Below, in pieces: positions 22,031-34,182 of a stretch of DNA of 64,000 nucleotides. How positions within the stretch are numbered: the stretch's first letter is position 1; each line of letters opens with the position of its first letter. The DNA comes from Cymodocea nodosa (Eukaryota > Streptophyta > Magnoliopsida > Alismatales > Cymodoceaceae): assembly GCA_036874045.1 (NCBI GenBank), contig JAZBRI010000008.1:6525001-6589000 (forward strand), written 5' to 3'. The position numbers were made by a program, and so were the translations under genes. The notes beneath the pieces are model-generated. The model did not search any database and was not told the DNA's origin. It worked only from the letters and a program-made list of their open reading frames with translations.

Positions 22031-23571
22031 CTATGGTGGAACCAAGGAATATAGAAGAAGCATTATCTGATGAAAATTGGATAGTGGCAATGCAAGAAGA
22101 ACTAAATCAATTCATTAGAAATGATGTTTGGGAATTAGTGTCTCTACTTGAAAATCAGTCCATAATAGGTATAAAGTGGATCTTTAGAAACAAAACTAAC
22201 GAAACTAGTCAAGTTATAAGGAACAAAACTAGATTAGTTGCACAAGGGTATACACAGGAAGAATGACTAGATTATGATGAAACATTTGCTCCTATGGCTA
22301 GGTTAGAAAGTATTAGAATATTATTGACTTATGCTTGTTATATGGATTTTAAATTATATCAAATGGATGTAAAGAGTGCATTTCTAAATGGTTTAATTAA
22401 TGAAGAAGTCTATGTAAAACAACCACCTGGATTTGAAGATATTAAAAATCCTGACTTTGTGTATAAATTGAAGAAAGCCTTATATGGTTTGAAGCAAGCA
22501 CCTAGATCATGGTATGAAAGATTATCTACTTTTTTAATAGAACAAGGTTATATCATGGGAAAAGTGGATCATACTCTATTTATCAAGAGAGATGGTAAAG
22601 ATCAGATTGTTGTTCAAATATATGTGGATGATATAATCTTTGGAGTAACTTCTGATAAATTGATAAAAATATTTTCTGAAGAGATGACTAATTAGTTTGA
22701 AATGAGTATGATAGGAGAACTTTCATATTTTCTAGAACTTCAAATTAAGCAAATGGATAAAGATATATTTTTAAATCAGGAAAAATATGCAGATGAAATG
22801 CTTAAGAAATTTAATTTTAATGATACAAGGATTCGAGGAACTCCTATGAGTACTTCTTTAAAGTTAGATATTGATGACATAGGAAAATCAATAGATTAAA
22901 GAAAATATAGAAGTATGATTGGTTCTTTACTTTATTTGACTGCTAGTAGACCTGATATTATGTTTGTTGTGTGTGTTTGTGCTAGATTTCAATCTAATCC
23001 TAAAGAACCACACTCAATTGCAGTTAAAAGAATATTTAGATATATACAAGGAACTAAAAATTTCGGACTGTATTATTCTAAGGATAGTTCAATAGATCTT
23101 ATAGGATATACTGATGTTGATTATGCAATATCTAAATTTGATAGAAAGAGTACCAGTCGCACATGTCAATTATTGGGAAATAATTTGGTGTCATGGTTTA
23201 GTAAAAAGAAAAACTGTGTAGCACTTTAAACCACTGAAGTTGAATATGTTGCTGCTGCATTGTGTTACACTCAAATTTTGTGGATAAGGCAAACTTTAGA
23301 AGATTTTGGATAATCTTATCATACAACTGAAATTTATTGTAATAGTAATTCTGCAATAAATCTTTCCAAAAATCCTGTATTGCATTCTAGAGCAAAGCAT
23401 ATAGAGGTTAGACATCATTTTCTAAGAGATAACGTAATTAAAGGAAAAATTAAATTAGAATTTGTGTCTAGTAAAAATCAATTAGCTGAAATATTTACAA
23501 AACCTCTAGATGAAAATACATTTTGCAACATAAGATTAAATTTGGGTATTTGTAAGCTATGTGATGTGTAA
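22031..23571 (+). pseudogene. Element B reverse transcriptase and RNase H
   Basis: The RT N-terminus (PRNIEEALSDENWIVAMQEE) begins near 22036. The RT core at 22294-22695 has [29 protein letters not shown] and the catalytic YVDDIIFG. The frame at 22702-22899 is the RT end, and 22915-23229 plus 23380-23571 are RNase H (RPDIMFVVCVCARFQSNP, SRAKHIEVRHHFLRD). It ends at its natural stop at 23569-23571. Single stop codons (22264, 22693, 22897 and about 23227) separate these blocks, but there is little frameshifting. This is the best-preserved pol segment in the window. Confidence 0.92.
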
Positions 23572-25158
23572 AATGCTTGAACTCCACAAAAAGATAAATT
23601 TTGTTAATGATGTTTACCTCATAGATATTATATACTTATCATAAATATCTAAGTAATATCTAAACTACTGCATAAGATACTATGTATTTATTATAAAATT
23701 ATAGTAGTATCTTATTGATTTTACGTAGTTTATCAATTTTAATGGTTTTCAAAATTTTAAGTGGAAGTGTCAATGAAATACATTAAATTCCTCTGAAATC
23801 CTGAAATTTTAATTAAGTGATTTTCTTTGAATCAATGATAGTACATATGATCTTGCATGAATTTAACTTGATTGATTAAACTTGTAGAATAATTTATATG
23901 TAAATCATCTTAAACTTCTAATCAAAAGTATGAGCTTATTGAAATTGATTCTTATTTTCAATAAAATCATAGAAGTAAAAATTGTATGAGATTTGTGTTT
24001 TATTGCATCTGTATTAATGGAATACATATATACTATGCTTAAAATGAAAAGAGCTTACAAAGTGAAAATCTTTGAAAGTTTATTGATTAGCTTGATCACG
24101 AGCCTTTTGTACTTGAGCAGATAGGTATGTAAGGATTGTTGTCCTAAAAAAGGATTCTTTAAATCTGGCAACCTAAGGTCCTAATCAGATTTGGGATTGT
24201 TGACTGAAAACTCATTACACAGGTATATTAGAAAGCTCTTGTATGATTCAAGCTTTTCAAACTAACTTTTAAAGAAAATTATCAATATGTACTGTTTTGA
24301 AAGGAAAAAGTTATTTTATTAATTACAGATATCTTTGAATCGAATATAGTTTCTACCAATATGACTGCTGATTTATTGAATCAATATTAGTACTTTTGAC
24401 TATGTTTATTTGAGATACATTCCTTTATTCTTCTTGTGTTAATCATATTAAATTTAAAGTTATGTTTTGATTCATATACGAATGAAGTTGATTCTTGTAA
24501 TCATTTATGATGAATTAAGGATGACAAAAATCGTCTGAAAAGAAAATTTAAAGTATAGTTATAATTAACATCTATTTTATACAAATATATTTTGTATGTT
24601 GTTGAATATATTTGAAGTATATTTGTAGGATGAGGAATAACAATGTCCAAAATAGATTAATATAATTCAAAATACAAATCTTGGTTAATCTGAGTTTAGT
24701 TCCCTTAAGATCTTGATGGAACAATTTAAAAGACAAACAAACTATTTTAGATTCATAAAAGGAATATTAGAATAGTTTACAATGTTCTCAAGATAATGTT
24801 TTATATATGTTAATTATAGCATGTGTGTTGTCTTCGAAAGGTTTCAATTGAAAACATCCGTAACTTGTTTTTAGTAAAGTATACTAACTAAACATTATGT
24901 TATGTAAAGTAACATGTAAAACTGCCTCTAGACAACGTTTTACTCATTAGGTTAGTTAACTCAACGAGTTATACTTGAATATTTCAGGTGCCTTGATTGA
25001 ATAAACTTTATTCAATAGTCTTTTAAAATTCAAACCTGACTACTATACACGTTGTGTTATTCACCTAAAACCCTATTTTAAAAACTTATTACATGGGCAC
25101 TTAAGTTATTCGTAAACCTTTGTTTGAAAATCTTTCCTACTTGTTCCTATTACATCCT
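23572..25158 (+). other. Non-coding spacer in element B between pol and the env-like region
   Basis: About 1.6 kb of AT-rich sequence has no long frame and no similarity I recognise to LTR or pol. It could contain the splice acceptor and leader for the downstream coding region; such spacers are usual in elements with a third gene. Confidence 0.5.
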
Positions 25159-27435
25159 ATGATGATGGTCTCCAAGTACTTCAAATGTCGTGGCAGAGGA
25201 AAAGGCAAAAGTAGAGCAGATGGAAAAGGAAAAGAAATAGATCATGATGAAGTTCCATGAGCTTGGTTTAAGAAAATACTTTAAGTGGACAAAAGGTTAG
25301 TAGAAATTTATAGTGAATACTTCTTTTCTGAAGGAATACTGAATGAAGTTAGATTAGAACTTCATAACATTGATGAAAGTATAAAATACATAGGTATTCG
25401 AAGCAAGTTTGATAGGGAATACAGAATGAAGTGTGCTGAAATTGCATTTTTAGAATAGTATGCAAAAATTTGGAAAAAGGTATAGGTACATCAACTAGAA
25501 TTCCTCAAATACCCATAAGTAGTACAAGATTACATGCATTTAAGGAAGAACATGAATATGCTATTCCTACTCCTTTGTATTCAACAGAAAAACAAACAAA
25601 TATTGCTGTAGATAAAAAAAAAGTTGAAGGTCTTTGAAAGGCAGTAGCAATAGAAAGTGCCTTAGAAGAATTAAACCAGAAAACTTTTATGGAACAATTT
25701 CAAAAGAAAACAGCAATACTTGAAGAGGAGAAACAGAAATGTTATAGAAGAAGAAAAATCAGAAAAATTATGTCTAAGGAAACAAAGTTTGCTAGAAAAA
25801 AAAAAATCAAATGAGCATTTATTTCCAAAGGACAATGTATGTCTAGACATTGTACCTTTTAGTGCATCTGAAAAACTCATCAGTTTTGAGCATACAGAAA
25901 CTGATGAAGATAATGAGACTTTATTTTCCCTTGCTAGAAAACTTGAGAATAAATCCAAGTCAAATATTAGCTCAAGTTTTTCTATTAGTACAAGTCTTGA
26001 TGATGCAGAAATTGAACAATCAGAGCATCAAGAAACTGACATAGAACAAGTTATTGCAGATATAATTGACAATGTTTAGGTAGTAACTAGTTCACAAACT
26101 GAATTGTCTGGAGTAGTAGATATTGAAAAAGTTAAGACTCTAGAAGAGCTTAATGCCAACCAACCTTCTTCAGAATCTATAGAAGTAGAGTCTGAGAATT
26201 CACAGCATGTATCAATGGAAATATCTATTGAACAAAATGAACAATTACAGATAGATACATCGGTTGTAGAATTTGTGGAAAAATTGAACTCTGAACATTC
26301 TATAGAGATTGAACAAATGAATGTAGAGCATAATGAAGATGCTCCTTATACTGTTGAAGCTGAAGAATCAAGCTTACATACGTAGCTTCAAGAAAATAAT
26401 TTTTCAAAGGAACAACATGACATTCATTTTGAAGAAGAGGTTCCTGAAGATGAATTAAACTCTAAATCAAGGCTTCAGGTATCACCTTCTTTGTATAAAG
26501 TATTACAAATTCAAGGTAATTTAATTTATTTTAGATCTGAGGAAGCAATGCAAAAATGCAATAATCTGATTACATGTCAGATTCTACATGCTCGTCCAAT
26601 AAAGTTCAGAAATTTGATTGAAATAAGAGAGCTATTTGAGTTTCAAGGCCTCATTCAATTCCTGCCAGTTGTAACAAAATGAAAACAATATAAAAAGCTT
26701 ATTGTAGCCTTCTATAGCAATTTAGTCAAGAATGACAATATACTGAAAACTCAAATAAATCAATAAGAGTTCATATTGTCTCCTAAATTAATTTTTGAAG
26801 TTTTGGGATTGAAGAATGAAGGCGTTGTTATAACTAACAGATTTGACATGATTAGACAACTAGAATGAAACATTCACTCGCTATCAAAAATTCCAAATGT
26901 ATATACTAAAATGAGATTAATGGAAAATCTGAATGCAGAGGCAAGGTTTATTACAAATATATTGTATACCAATTTATTTCAAAGAGTTGGACACAATATG
27001 GAAGTCAGCAGAAACTATTTATATGCAACTTTTGGTCTATTGAATAGAATTCAAATCAATTGCTTTGATGTTTTCATTTATCAACTACAACATATGAGTT
27101 CAAAGTTATTTTTTGGTGATGTTGTATGTAGACTTCTTGCAAACCAATTAAATGTATCCGACTAGCCCTCTGAAACTAAAGGCATGAGAGCTTTTAGTGT
27201 AAAAGATTTGCAAAAATTCCAGGCCATGCATCAAACTCAACGACAACAACAACAAAAACCTAACTGTACAGAACAAATACAACCACAACAGCCAAGTTAT
27301 TCAATTCAAGCAGAACAGCAACCCTAGCTACCTCCTAACCTAGATGATGTGCTTAACGACATCAGAAATGATATTAGGCATCTAGGAGATAAAATATGTA
27401 ATGCAATAAGTAATATACTTAGGAGGGATAGATAA
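25159..27435 (+). pseudogene. Element B extra coding region (candidate env-like gene)
   Basis: A decayed frame of about 750 codons runs from an ATG at 25159 (MMMVSKYFKCRGRGKGKSRA, a basic N-terminus) to a TAA at 27433-27435. Open blocks are 25720-26079 (charged, Glu/Lys-rich), 26104-26385 (very acidic), 26491-26682 and 26911-27165 (MRLMENLNAEARFITNILYT), then a Gln-rich tail ending SNILRRDR. The part from about 26490 to 27165 resembles putative plant transposon domains found in proteins of retroelements, by residue pattern only. Position between RNase H and the 3' LTR matches the env-like gene of Sireviruses. No clear signal peptide or membrane helix is visible. Its function is unknown. Confidence 0.6.
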
Positions 27436-27609
27436 ATGTTTGTTTGCTTGCATCTGAATACAAAATGTAATGTTTGTATTTATTGTTTGATTCATTGAAC
27501 AATACATTTTTTTGTAAATGGTTCAATTCTTATTTATGTTTACAGAAAGTTTAGCTGTAAATATATCTCTTAGTTTATATACTATGTAATCATCTTTTTG
27601 ATTAATGAC

Positions 27610-27624
27610 AAAAAGGGGGAGAAA
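27610..27624 (+). other. Upstream polypurine tract copy of element B
   Basis: AAAAAGGGGGAGAAA follows ATGAC, repeating the tract at 27955-27967 some 345 bp earlier, with a weaker copy at 27686-27694. Multiplied polypurine tracts are a reported feature of Sireviruses. Confidence 0.65.
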
Positions 27625-27954
27625 TGTAAAATATTAAAAAAATTCAAATGTAGAAGATGATTATGATTTTAATTGCATTTATTATAAAGGGAGATAATAT
27701 TTAAGTGGTTATGATAGATGATAATGTAATCTGAAAGATAATTATGTGGTTATTAAAATCTGAAAGATACTTATGTAATTATTGATATCTGAAAGTTTTA
27801 TTTCTAAGAGGTAAAATTTACACAAACAATAAAAATAAGCTTAAGTAATCTTAAGTCAACAAACTTGTTTGTTGAATTAAAAGTTAACTCAACGAAAGTA
27901 CTTTGTTGAGTTAAATATATTTCATAATTGATTTAATATGGTTTTGTCATCATC

Positions 27955-27967
27955 AAAAAGGGGGAGA
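27955..27967 (+). other. Polypurine tract of element B
   Basis: AAAAAGGGGGAGA lies directly before the 3' LTR start at 27969, in a GTCATCATCAAAAAGGGGGA context typical of Sireviruses. Confidence 0.85.
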
Positions 27968-27968
27968 T

Positions 27969-29533
27969 TGTTGAGTATTTTGTTTTGATGATGTGTGCTG
28001 AATGAAAATAATCATATTTACTCAATTACTATTGCTTGTGAAAAGAAATTAAAAACATAAATTAATACAAAAAAAGTTTATTGATATAAATACTGGTCTG
28101 TATTGGATCTAAAATTATACTAAGTTAATCACTAGTCGTTTTGTTGCATTAATTTCTCATTTAACTAAACATTAAGTTAACATGTATTTTTATTGAAAAA
28201 CATGATATGTTTTAAAGTTATATTTTCTGTACCATGAACAGTGCACGTTTAGAAAACTCGTTAAGTTAGAATGTTATTTGTATAGAAGTCACGTGAGAAC
28301 TCGTTAAATTAGAGGCTTAAAAGTTAAAATAGGTCACATGAGAACTCGTTAAGTTAGTGAGTAAAAGAAGAGACGAACTCGTTAAGTTAATGTTGTACAC
28401 GTGGTGAAATTAAAAGTTATGAATGCTATATTGTATTACGTGAGGTGCACATGTTTAACTCATTAAGTTAACATAACTAAACATGTTGAGTTGCTATATT
28501 GAATACTAAGGCAACGCGTTAGGTTAGCGTTATAAAACTTAAGTTGTTATTTTTGCACGTGGTAAAATTCTTATTATAAAAATATATGTTTATTACTGGT
28601 TCGTTGAGTTATTTGTAATACAACGAAGATGGTTCATTGAGTTATCGTAACACCATGGAGATGGTTCGTTGAGTTAGTACAACATCACAGAGTTCGTTCG
28701 TTGAGTTAGCTATAGTATTTGTCACGTGAGTTGGCACATGAGGAACTCGTTAAGTTAGAAATGTTAAGTTATATATCTACTTGTGTTACTCGTTTAGTTA
28801 ACATTAAAGTAACGACTTCTTATTATACTTGATGAAAAATTTTGGACGAGAAAGTTTATTTTGCAGGAAATTTTTCAAAGATCCAAGATTGATGATTAAA
28901 GAAAATTCGAAATGTAAATGTGGGTTAGAACGTGTGTATTTCGATGAAGGAAAAAGAAAAGACATGAAGAAGTGGATAACTGATAATGATTAAACGTGGA
29001 GGATATGCATGAAATGAAGATACAGTATAAAAGGCATAGAATTTTGGTTGATTAATTATCCCTACACACCAAATGAAAAATCTTTTCAAAGATCAAAAAC
29101 ACTTTTCAGGGAAAAGCTCTTAGATGGAAGAAAATTCAATGAAGCAAAAACAAATAAGATCTATGTCACTAAAGATCTGAAGTATTAAAAGAAAGCAAAT
29201 TCGGTGAAGTAGAGAAAGACAAGATATTTGTCACTAAAGAAGAAAAAGAAGAAGAAGAAAGATCTCAAATAGGGAGAAATGTTTTAAATTCTGCAAATTA
29301 GTTTTCTCTATTTGCAGTTATGAAATTATATAGATGAAACATGGTATCGATATATAATTGCATCTACAATTTCTGAGGAAAATTGAATTGTATATTGTAA
29401 TTGAAACTTTGAATAAAAATGATTTTATGAAAACAGTGTCTCGACTTGTTTTTGAGTTTTGAAGTTTCAATTATAATCGAAAATGTTGAAAAATACAATT
29501 CACCCCCCTCCTGTATAGTCATACGATCCTACA
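27969..29533 (+). repeat. 3' LTR of element B (1565 bp)
   Basis: It matches 9006-10569 along its length, including the terminal CGATCCTACA and the TATA box TATAAAAG at 29026-29033. Over the first 300 bases about 20 differences were counted, mostly transitions. The flank after 29533 does not repeat the five bases before 9006. Confidence 0.92.
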
Positions 29534-29746
29534 CATCCACTTCCAACAGCTCCTCCAAGTGGACACATTAGCGATATTGTGAAACTCAGTGGCCTCTGTG
29601 ATCATTGACACAACACCAATGATGCACATTGAACCGGCGGGGTTGCTTGGCCGCTTGGTAGACGATTGGAGTTCGATGATAGTTGATGCACAAGGCAACT
29701 TAGGAACTAGCAATTCTATGTTCGTACATCGCTCGAGCTAGGATAG
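29534..29746. other. Unassigned sequence between element B and a solo LTR
   Basis: About 213 bases are more GC-rich than their neighbours. Nothing was recognised on either strand; a 64-codon minus frame over it overlaps the end of the element B LTR and is probably chance. It continues after the solo LTR at 31548. Confidence 0.4.
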
Positions 29747-31547
29747 TGTAATGATTTTTGTTGTTAACACAATAACCGCAAATTTTACATTTATAAATTT
29801 TCCGCAAGCGCACGGTGCCTATTGTATTAAGTAGTGCAAGTACAGGTCATCTCCACAAGGATTTTAATTTGTTGTATCTAATGATATACTAAATGAATAC
29901 AAGTTTGATTGTAGAAATTTAACCACTAAAGGAGAGAGTAAATGACTATTATCAAAGGTCTAAAATGGGTGCCAAAATCTAAGAGAATATGCATATAAAA
30001 CATACAACCTCAAACAATACAATCTGAAATTTACATTCCATCATTTCAACGAGTGTGCATGCATTCACACTTAACATCATCTACTAGATTCATATGTAAC
30101 TACCGCATGAGTATGGTCAAAGTTACAACAAGGAATAGTCACTCACAACCAAGTAAAAACTATACTAAGTTAGCTATTGTTAGGCATATACACAAACACC
30201 ACATATGCATAAGATTTTATTCACATAATCACAAGTTTCCACCATTGTTTTATATCAAAATCTAACAATAAAATGCTACAATTATCGCTACTCCTACTCC
30301 TAATGTATCATGCAAGAACACACGAACAAGATATATGACAACACAAGACAACACACGAAACACACATATATCTATAATCATATACCTATGCACATGAGCA
30401 CACACACAAACATAAACATATGCATAGGGATCTCACTCTAACCCTCATATACCTTAGGAGAATTCCAATTCTAGCCCAACATGCACCATTGGAAGTGTTG
30501 CTCCCCTCATTTGGCTATTCCACAAGGCTGTCACACTTGTGTTTTCCCCTCTTGAAGAGCACCTCCTTTGGGATTGAGTAGAAAAGGCCACTGTTCTTCA
30601 ACCTTGAGCAAGGAGCATTTTCTAGGGATAGTCCATGTGATGCCTCCTCAATCCAGCAATGTAGCACCAAGGTTTCCTCCCAATGTTGCCATCCAACTCC
30701 ACCATGAAGCCTTGGACGTGACCTTCATTGCAAGAGGAGCATGGAACCCAAAGTGGAGGAAGGACGCCAAGACCCTTGGCTCACCACCGGCTATGTAGTT
30801 GGCCTCCCTTGCCTTGAGAAGAAGAGAAATGAGGATGCAAGAATGTGGAGCTTTCAACCTTGGATGTGAGTGGAGATGGGGCTCCAACGAGAATGGCTTG
30901 GGCCATATATAGTGAGATTCTAGATCTAGATCTAGAATCTTCAAAAGTACTTTAGATGATCCCAATGTGAATCAATGGCCCTCTTTTTTTCATGCTTTAC
31001 TTTTCCTTTTGCTAACCACTTACAAATAATGTCAAATGTCACACTTTAAATGAAACTTGATAACTAATACAATAAATGTGTGGCATGTATAAGGAGCATT
31101 AAATTTGTACTAAAAATATACATACATGCAATAATTATCAATTGACGACATTGACATGTATGAGAAATTTAATTCATAATTCATTTGCATGGAAGTAATG
31201 TTGTGTGTTGCTAAATGAAATTCCTCCATGATGAATTCATTCTTATGGTGATGTTGTCAAGACAAATGTGTTACATGCATAAGATTTCATGAATTTGAAA
31301 TCGCTAGTTACATATTTCATGAAATCAATTCTATAACTAACTATGATCCTACATGTGGGTTATTTGATGTGATGCAACTAGAATAGTGATAAATTTGTGC
31401 ATTTTTTCAACACTTAGCTCAATTGACATGTAATAGCCTCAAACATAGTTGACATGTAATCTCATTCAAAAACATATATTTAACATAATTAAGTCCATAA
31501 CTATTATGCAATAATATCTAATAAAATGCACAAATTTTGTCTCTACA
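29747..31547 (-). repeat. Solo LTR of a Tat/Athila-type Ty3 element (1801 bp)
   Basis: Direct repeats GATAG flank it at 29742-29746 and 31548-31552. It begins TGTAATGATTTTTG and ends AATTTTGTCTCTACA. On the minus strand the start reads TGTAGAGACAAAATTTGTGC, the familiar start of Athila/Tat LTRs. The right-hand minus end holds the CGCAAGCGCACGG...AGTGCAAGTACAGGTCATCTCC phrase seen in such LTRs and echoed in element G. A minus-strand TATA-like CTATATATG lies at 30904-30912. No internal region is present. The short frames at 30053-30965 are chance. Confidence 0.85.
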
Positions 31548-32960
31548 GATAGCAAATCAGCAAACATGAGTGCGGGTCGATGGACTCATGTGGGTGATTG
31601 TAGGCTACCAGTGGAGCAACATAGGAAACAGGGTGGTCAACAGTTGTAGGGTACTGTAGCACTATGGAGGAGGTGATGCCATTATCTTGTTTTAAATTGG
31701 ATAATGATAGATTAAGGTTAGATTAAGTTTATTTTTGTCGTGCTCACCTCTAAATTGGATGAATGAAGTTTGAAAAAATACAAAAAAAAATGGTTAAATA
31801 TTTTATACTCATTTTATTAGTTTTTATGGCATTCTACTCATCGTAGTCTAGGACATCCTTCTCATTAGCATTCTTGCATGTTTATTTTCATGTTTGCTTG
31901 TATTCAAATGATTAGATGCATGTTATAATGTTAATGCATGAATGAATCTTGGGTTGTGAGTGTTTAAATATATTTTCAATAAATTTCTAATGAATTTTGG
32001 ATGATTTTCATGCATCTAATCATGCTTTGTGTGGATGAATGTATGCTTACTTGGTTTTCAGATGTAAGGGCTGAATGTATGGATTGACTATGTTTAATTC
32101 CACCCTATTTTGAAGTAAATTTCTGTTCCTAACCTTTCAGACGAGTTTTGGAATTTGGTTGAGCTTTTTGTTGAAGATTTAAGCTAGGGTTTTTGAGGGA
32201 GTGCATGAAATGCACATTATTTTGGTTGAAAGATGTTCCATAAGTGTTTTCACTTGTGAGTGGATCTTTTGAATATGTTTTGAATGGATTTTACTTGTGA
32301 AGTTGATGATCTGAAGTTTCAATAGCTTTTTCAAAAATCTTGGATTCCTTCTACCTTGTGTAGTTGTGGTCTTAAGTGAATCTTTTACCTACACTTGTTT
32401 TAATGAATTTGTTGTTAAGAATGATTGGTTTTGTTGGAAATTTATATGGATTTCTTGTCTGATTGGGTTAATTCAAGGTCTAGCCGGATTACATTTGTAT
32501 TTTCAGATCTTGGTTTTGTTGAACTTTGAGCGGATTTTGATGTGCTAATTTGGCAAGGTGTGAAGGCAATACTTGAACAACACGGGAGATTTTTTAGCAT
32601 CTCTATGGGTTATTTCCTTTCTCTCACACTCTTGCATTGTAAAAGAGAATTTCAGAAGTTGTGCTAGCGTTTTGAGATAAAAAAGAAATCAAAGAGGTTA
32701 AAGTTAATTCAAAAGAGAAAATAACTTCAAATTGTACTAATAATTTAACTTGCAAGATTTGTTGTATCGAAGGAGTTTGGTAATTCAAATTAAGCTTTTA
32801 ATTAGTAATAATTTCAAGAGTAAATCAACCACCTAAATCCCTATGGAGATGACTTGTATGCTCATGCTATATACTATATATGGTATGTGCATTTGCGAAA
32901 ATTTAATTTAAATATTAAGTTACTAATAATCCGATCAATCACTTAAAAATTTTATATGTT
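31548..32960. other. Decayed LTR-like sequence
   Basis: No gene was recognised here. The end of the block (about 32640-32930) has the phrase AAATCCCTATGGAGATGACT followed by GCATTTGCGAAAATTTAA, which resembles the 3' end of a Tat/Athila-type LTR in plus orientation. Its other end is not definable. Confidence in the LTR assignment is low. Confidence 0.35.
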
Positions 32961-33894
32961 CTTATCTTTCTTTTTTGCTATGTATATTTTACTTGTATTC
33001 ATATATAATGAACACTCAAATAAGTTAGAAATATTTTAAATTAATAAATCTTCATTTATCCTCTTTTGGTAATCCATTCAGACCTAACATTACTTTGTTG
33101 ATTAACTGGTTATTCAATGAATTTACTTCGTTAGTAAACTCGTTAACTAACAAATTTATTTCATTGGTAAACTTTTTAATTTTTTTAACATTGATTTTGT
33201 CAATTGACTTTAATATTTTTGATTATTTTTCTTTTCATTCACAATAAACTTTTGAGGTTAGTAGTTTCAAAGCTTTTTTAGCCAAGATGACAGTTAAATT
33301 ACCTTCTTAGCACATGTTACATAAACATAACATATATTAGATATGAACAAAAGTTCTATCTTATTAAATTTCTTACATCGTAATGTTGTTGACGATAACA
33401 TAGGAATTTTTTCTTAGGAGAACTATTTTTAATAAATTTATTATTAAAATTTAAATATATTTATATGATTGTTTAATCTATCCTCTAATCTAGTATGTGT
33501 TATAACTTCAACTTAATTTAAGTATCATTCATTGTTTTTTCCATTTAAAAAGCAATGATTGAAATTTAACAAAAATTGGTAAAATTTATGACCTTTAGAA
33601 CAACGAGCAATGCTTTACTTTAATAAATTTTTATCATATACTTATAATCATTTAATAATAAAATGCCCGTTAGTTTGTCGTTAGTTTCATTCATCTCTTC
33701 ATGATTTTTTAAAATTGATAAATAACTTGCAAGTTAAAACTTCTTTTTCATTTTTTTCAAAAGAAATAAAAAATGGATGTGAAAATGAATTTAATACCAC
33801 GGAAAGCCAAGAGAGAGAAGAAACCGAAACCGCGGTGCCGAACGGCTGCAAACGCAACAGCGACCTCCGCCGCGACCGCAAGCCCCGTCGCTCG
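32961..33894 (+). promoter_or_regulatory. Upstream region and 5' UTR of the SDS22 homologue
   Basis: AT-rich sequence changes to GC-rich coding sequence at about 33,800. No convincing TATA box was found. Two upstream ATGs exist: 33715, in frame with the gene and open, would add 60 residues; 33773 is out of frame. Because the out-of-frame ATG would hinder translation, the transcript probably starts between about 33780 and 33890, making 33895 the first usable start. Confidence 0.4.
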
Positions 33895-34182
33895 ATGGAG
33901 AACAACGCCGAGAACGATCCGATGGAAGAGGAGGAAGAGGAGGAAGAAGAAGACACTTCCTCCACCTGTCTCGACCTGACGAGCTACCAGCTCCACGACC
34001 TCTCCGCGATCGAGATCCCGCAGACGCTGATCGAGTTGGATCTGACCGCTAACCGTCTCTCCTCCTTGGACCCGAGGATCGCTCTCTTGGAGCACCTAAA
34101 GAAACTGTCTTTCCGGCAGAACCTTCTCGATGACGAGGCCGTCGCGCCTATTTCGAGCTGGACCGCCATTGCTGGTTTGCAG
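33895..34182 (+). CDS. SDS22 homologue exon 1
   Basis: This exon encodes residues 1-96: the acidic head, LDLTSYQLHDL and the first two LRRs. It is very GC-rich compared with everything around it. It ends TTGCAG with donor GTGTGT, phase 0. Antisense frames across it are shadows. Confidence 0.92.

Larger units (their letters stand above)
9006..29533 (+). mobile_element. Element B: Sirevirus-like Ty1/Copia retrotransposon, hosting nested elements C and D
   Basis: This is a full-length plus-strand Copia element with LTRs at 9006-10569 and 27969-29533, an initiator-Met primer-binding site at 10572, and Gag, protease, integrase, RT and RNase H in Copia order. An additional coding region precedes the polypurine tract and 3' LTR. 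Removing nested element C and its target duplication leaves about 13.1 kb, in the Sirevirus size range. The LTRs differ at roughly 6-7% of positions over the first 300 bases by my hand count. No target duplication is visible: GTGTA on the left, CATCC on the right. Confidence 0.9.

Noticed and set aside
30568-30965. Overlapping plus and minus frames
   Set aside because: They lie inside a solo LTR bounded by target duplications and have no recognisable domain.
33715-33894. Upstream in-frame ATG that would add 60 residues to SDS22
   Set aside because: SDS22 proteins start with a short acidic head, as from 33895. An out-of-frame ATG at 33773 lies between, and the added stretch is AT-rich and not family-like.
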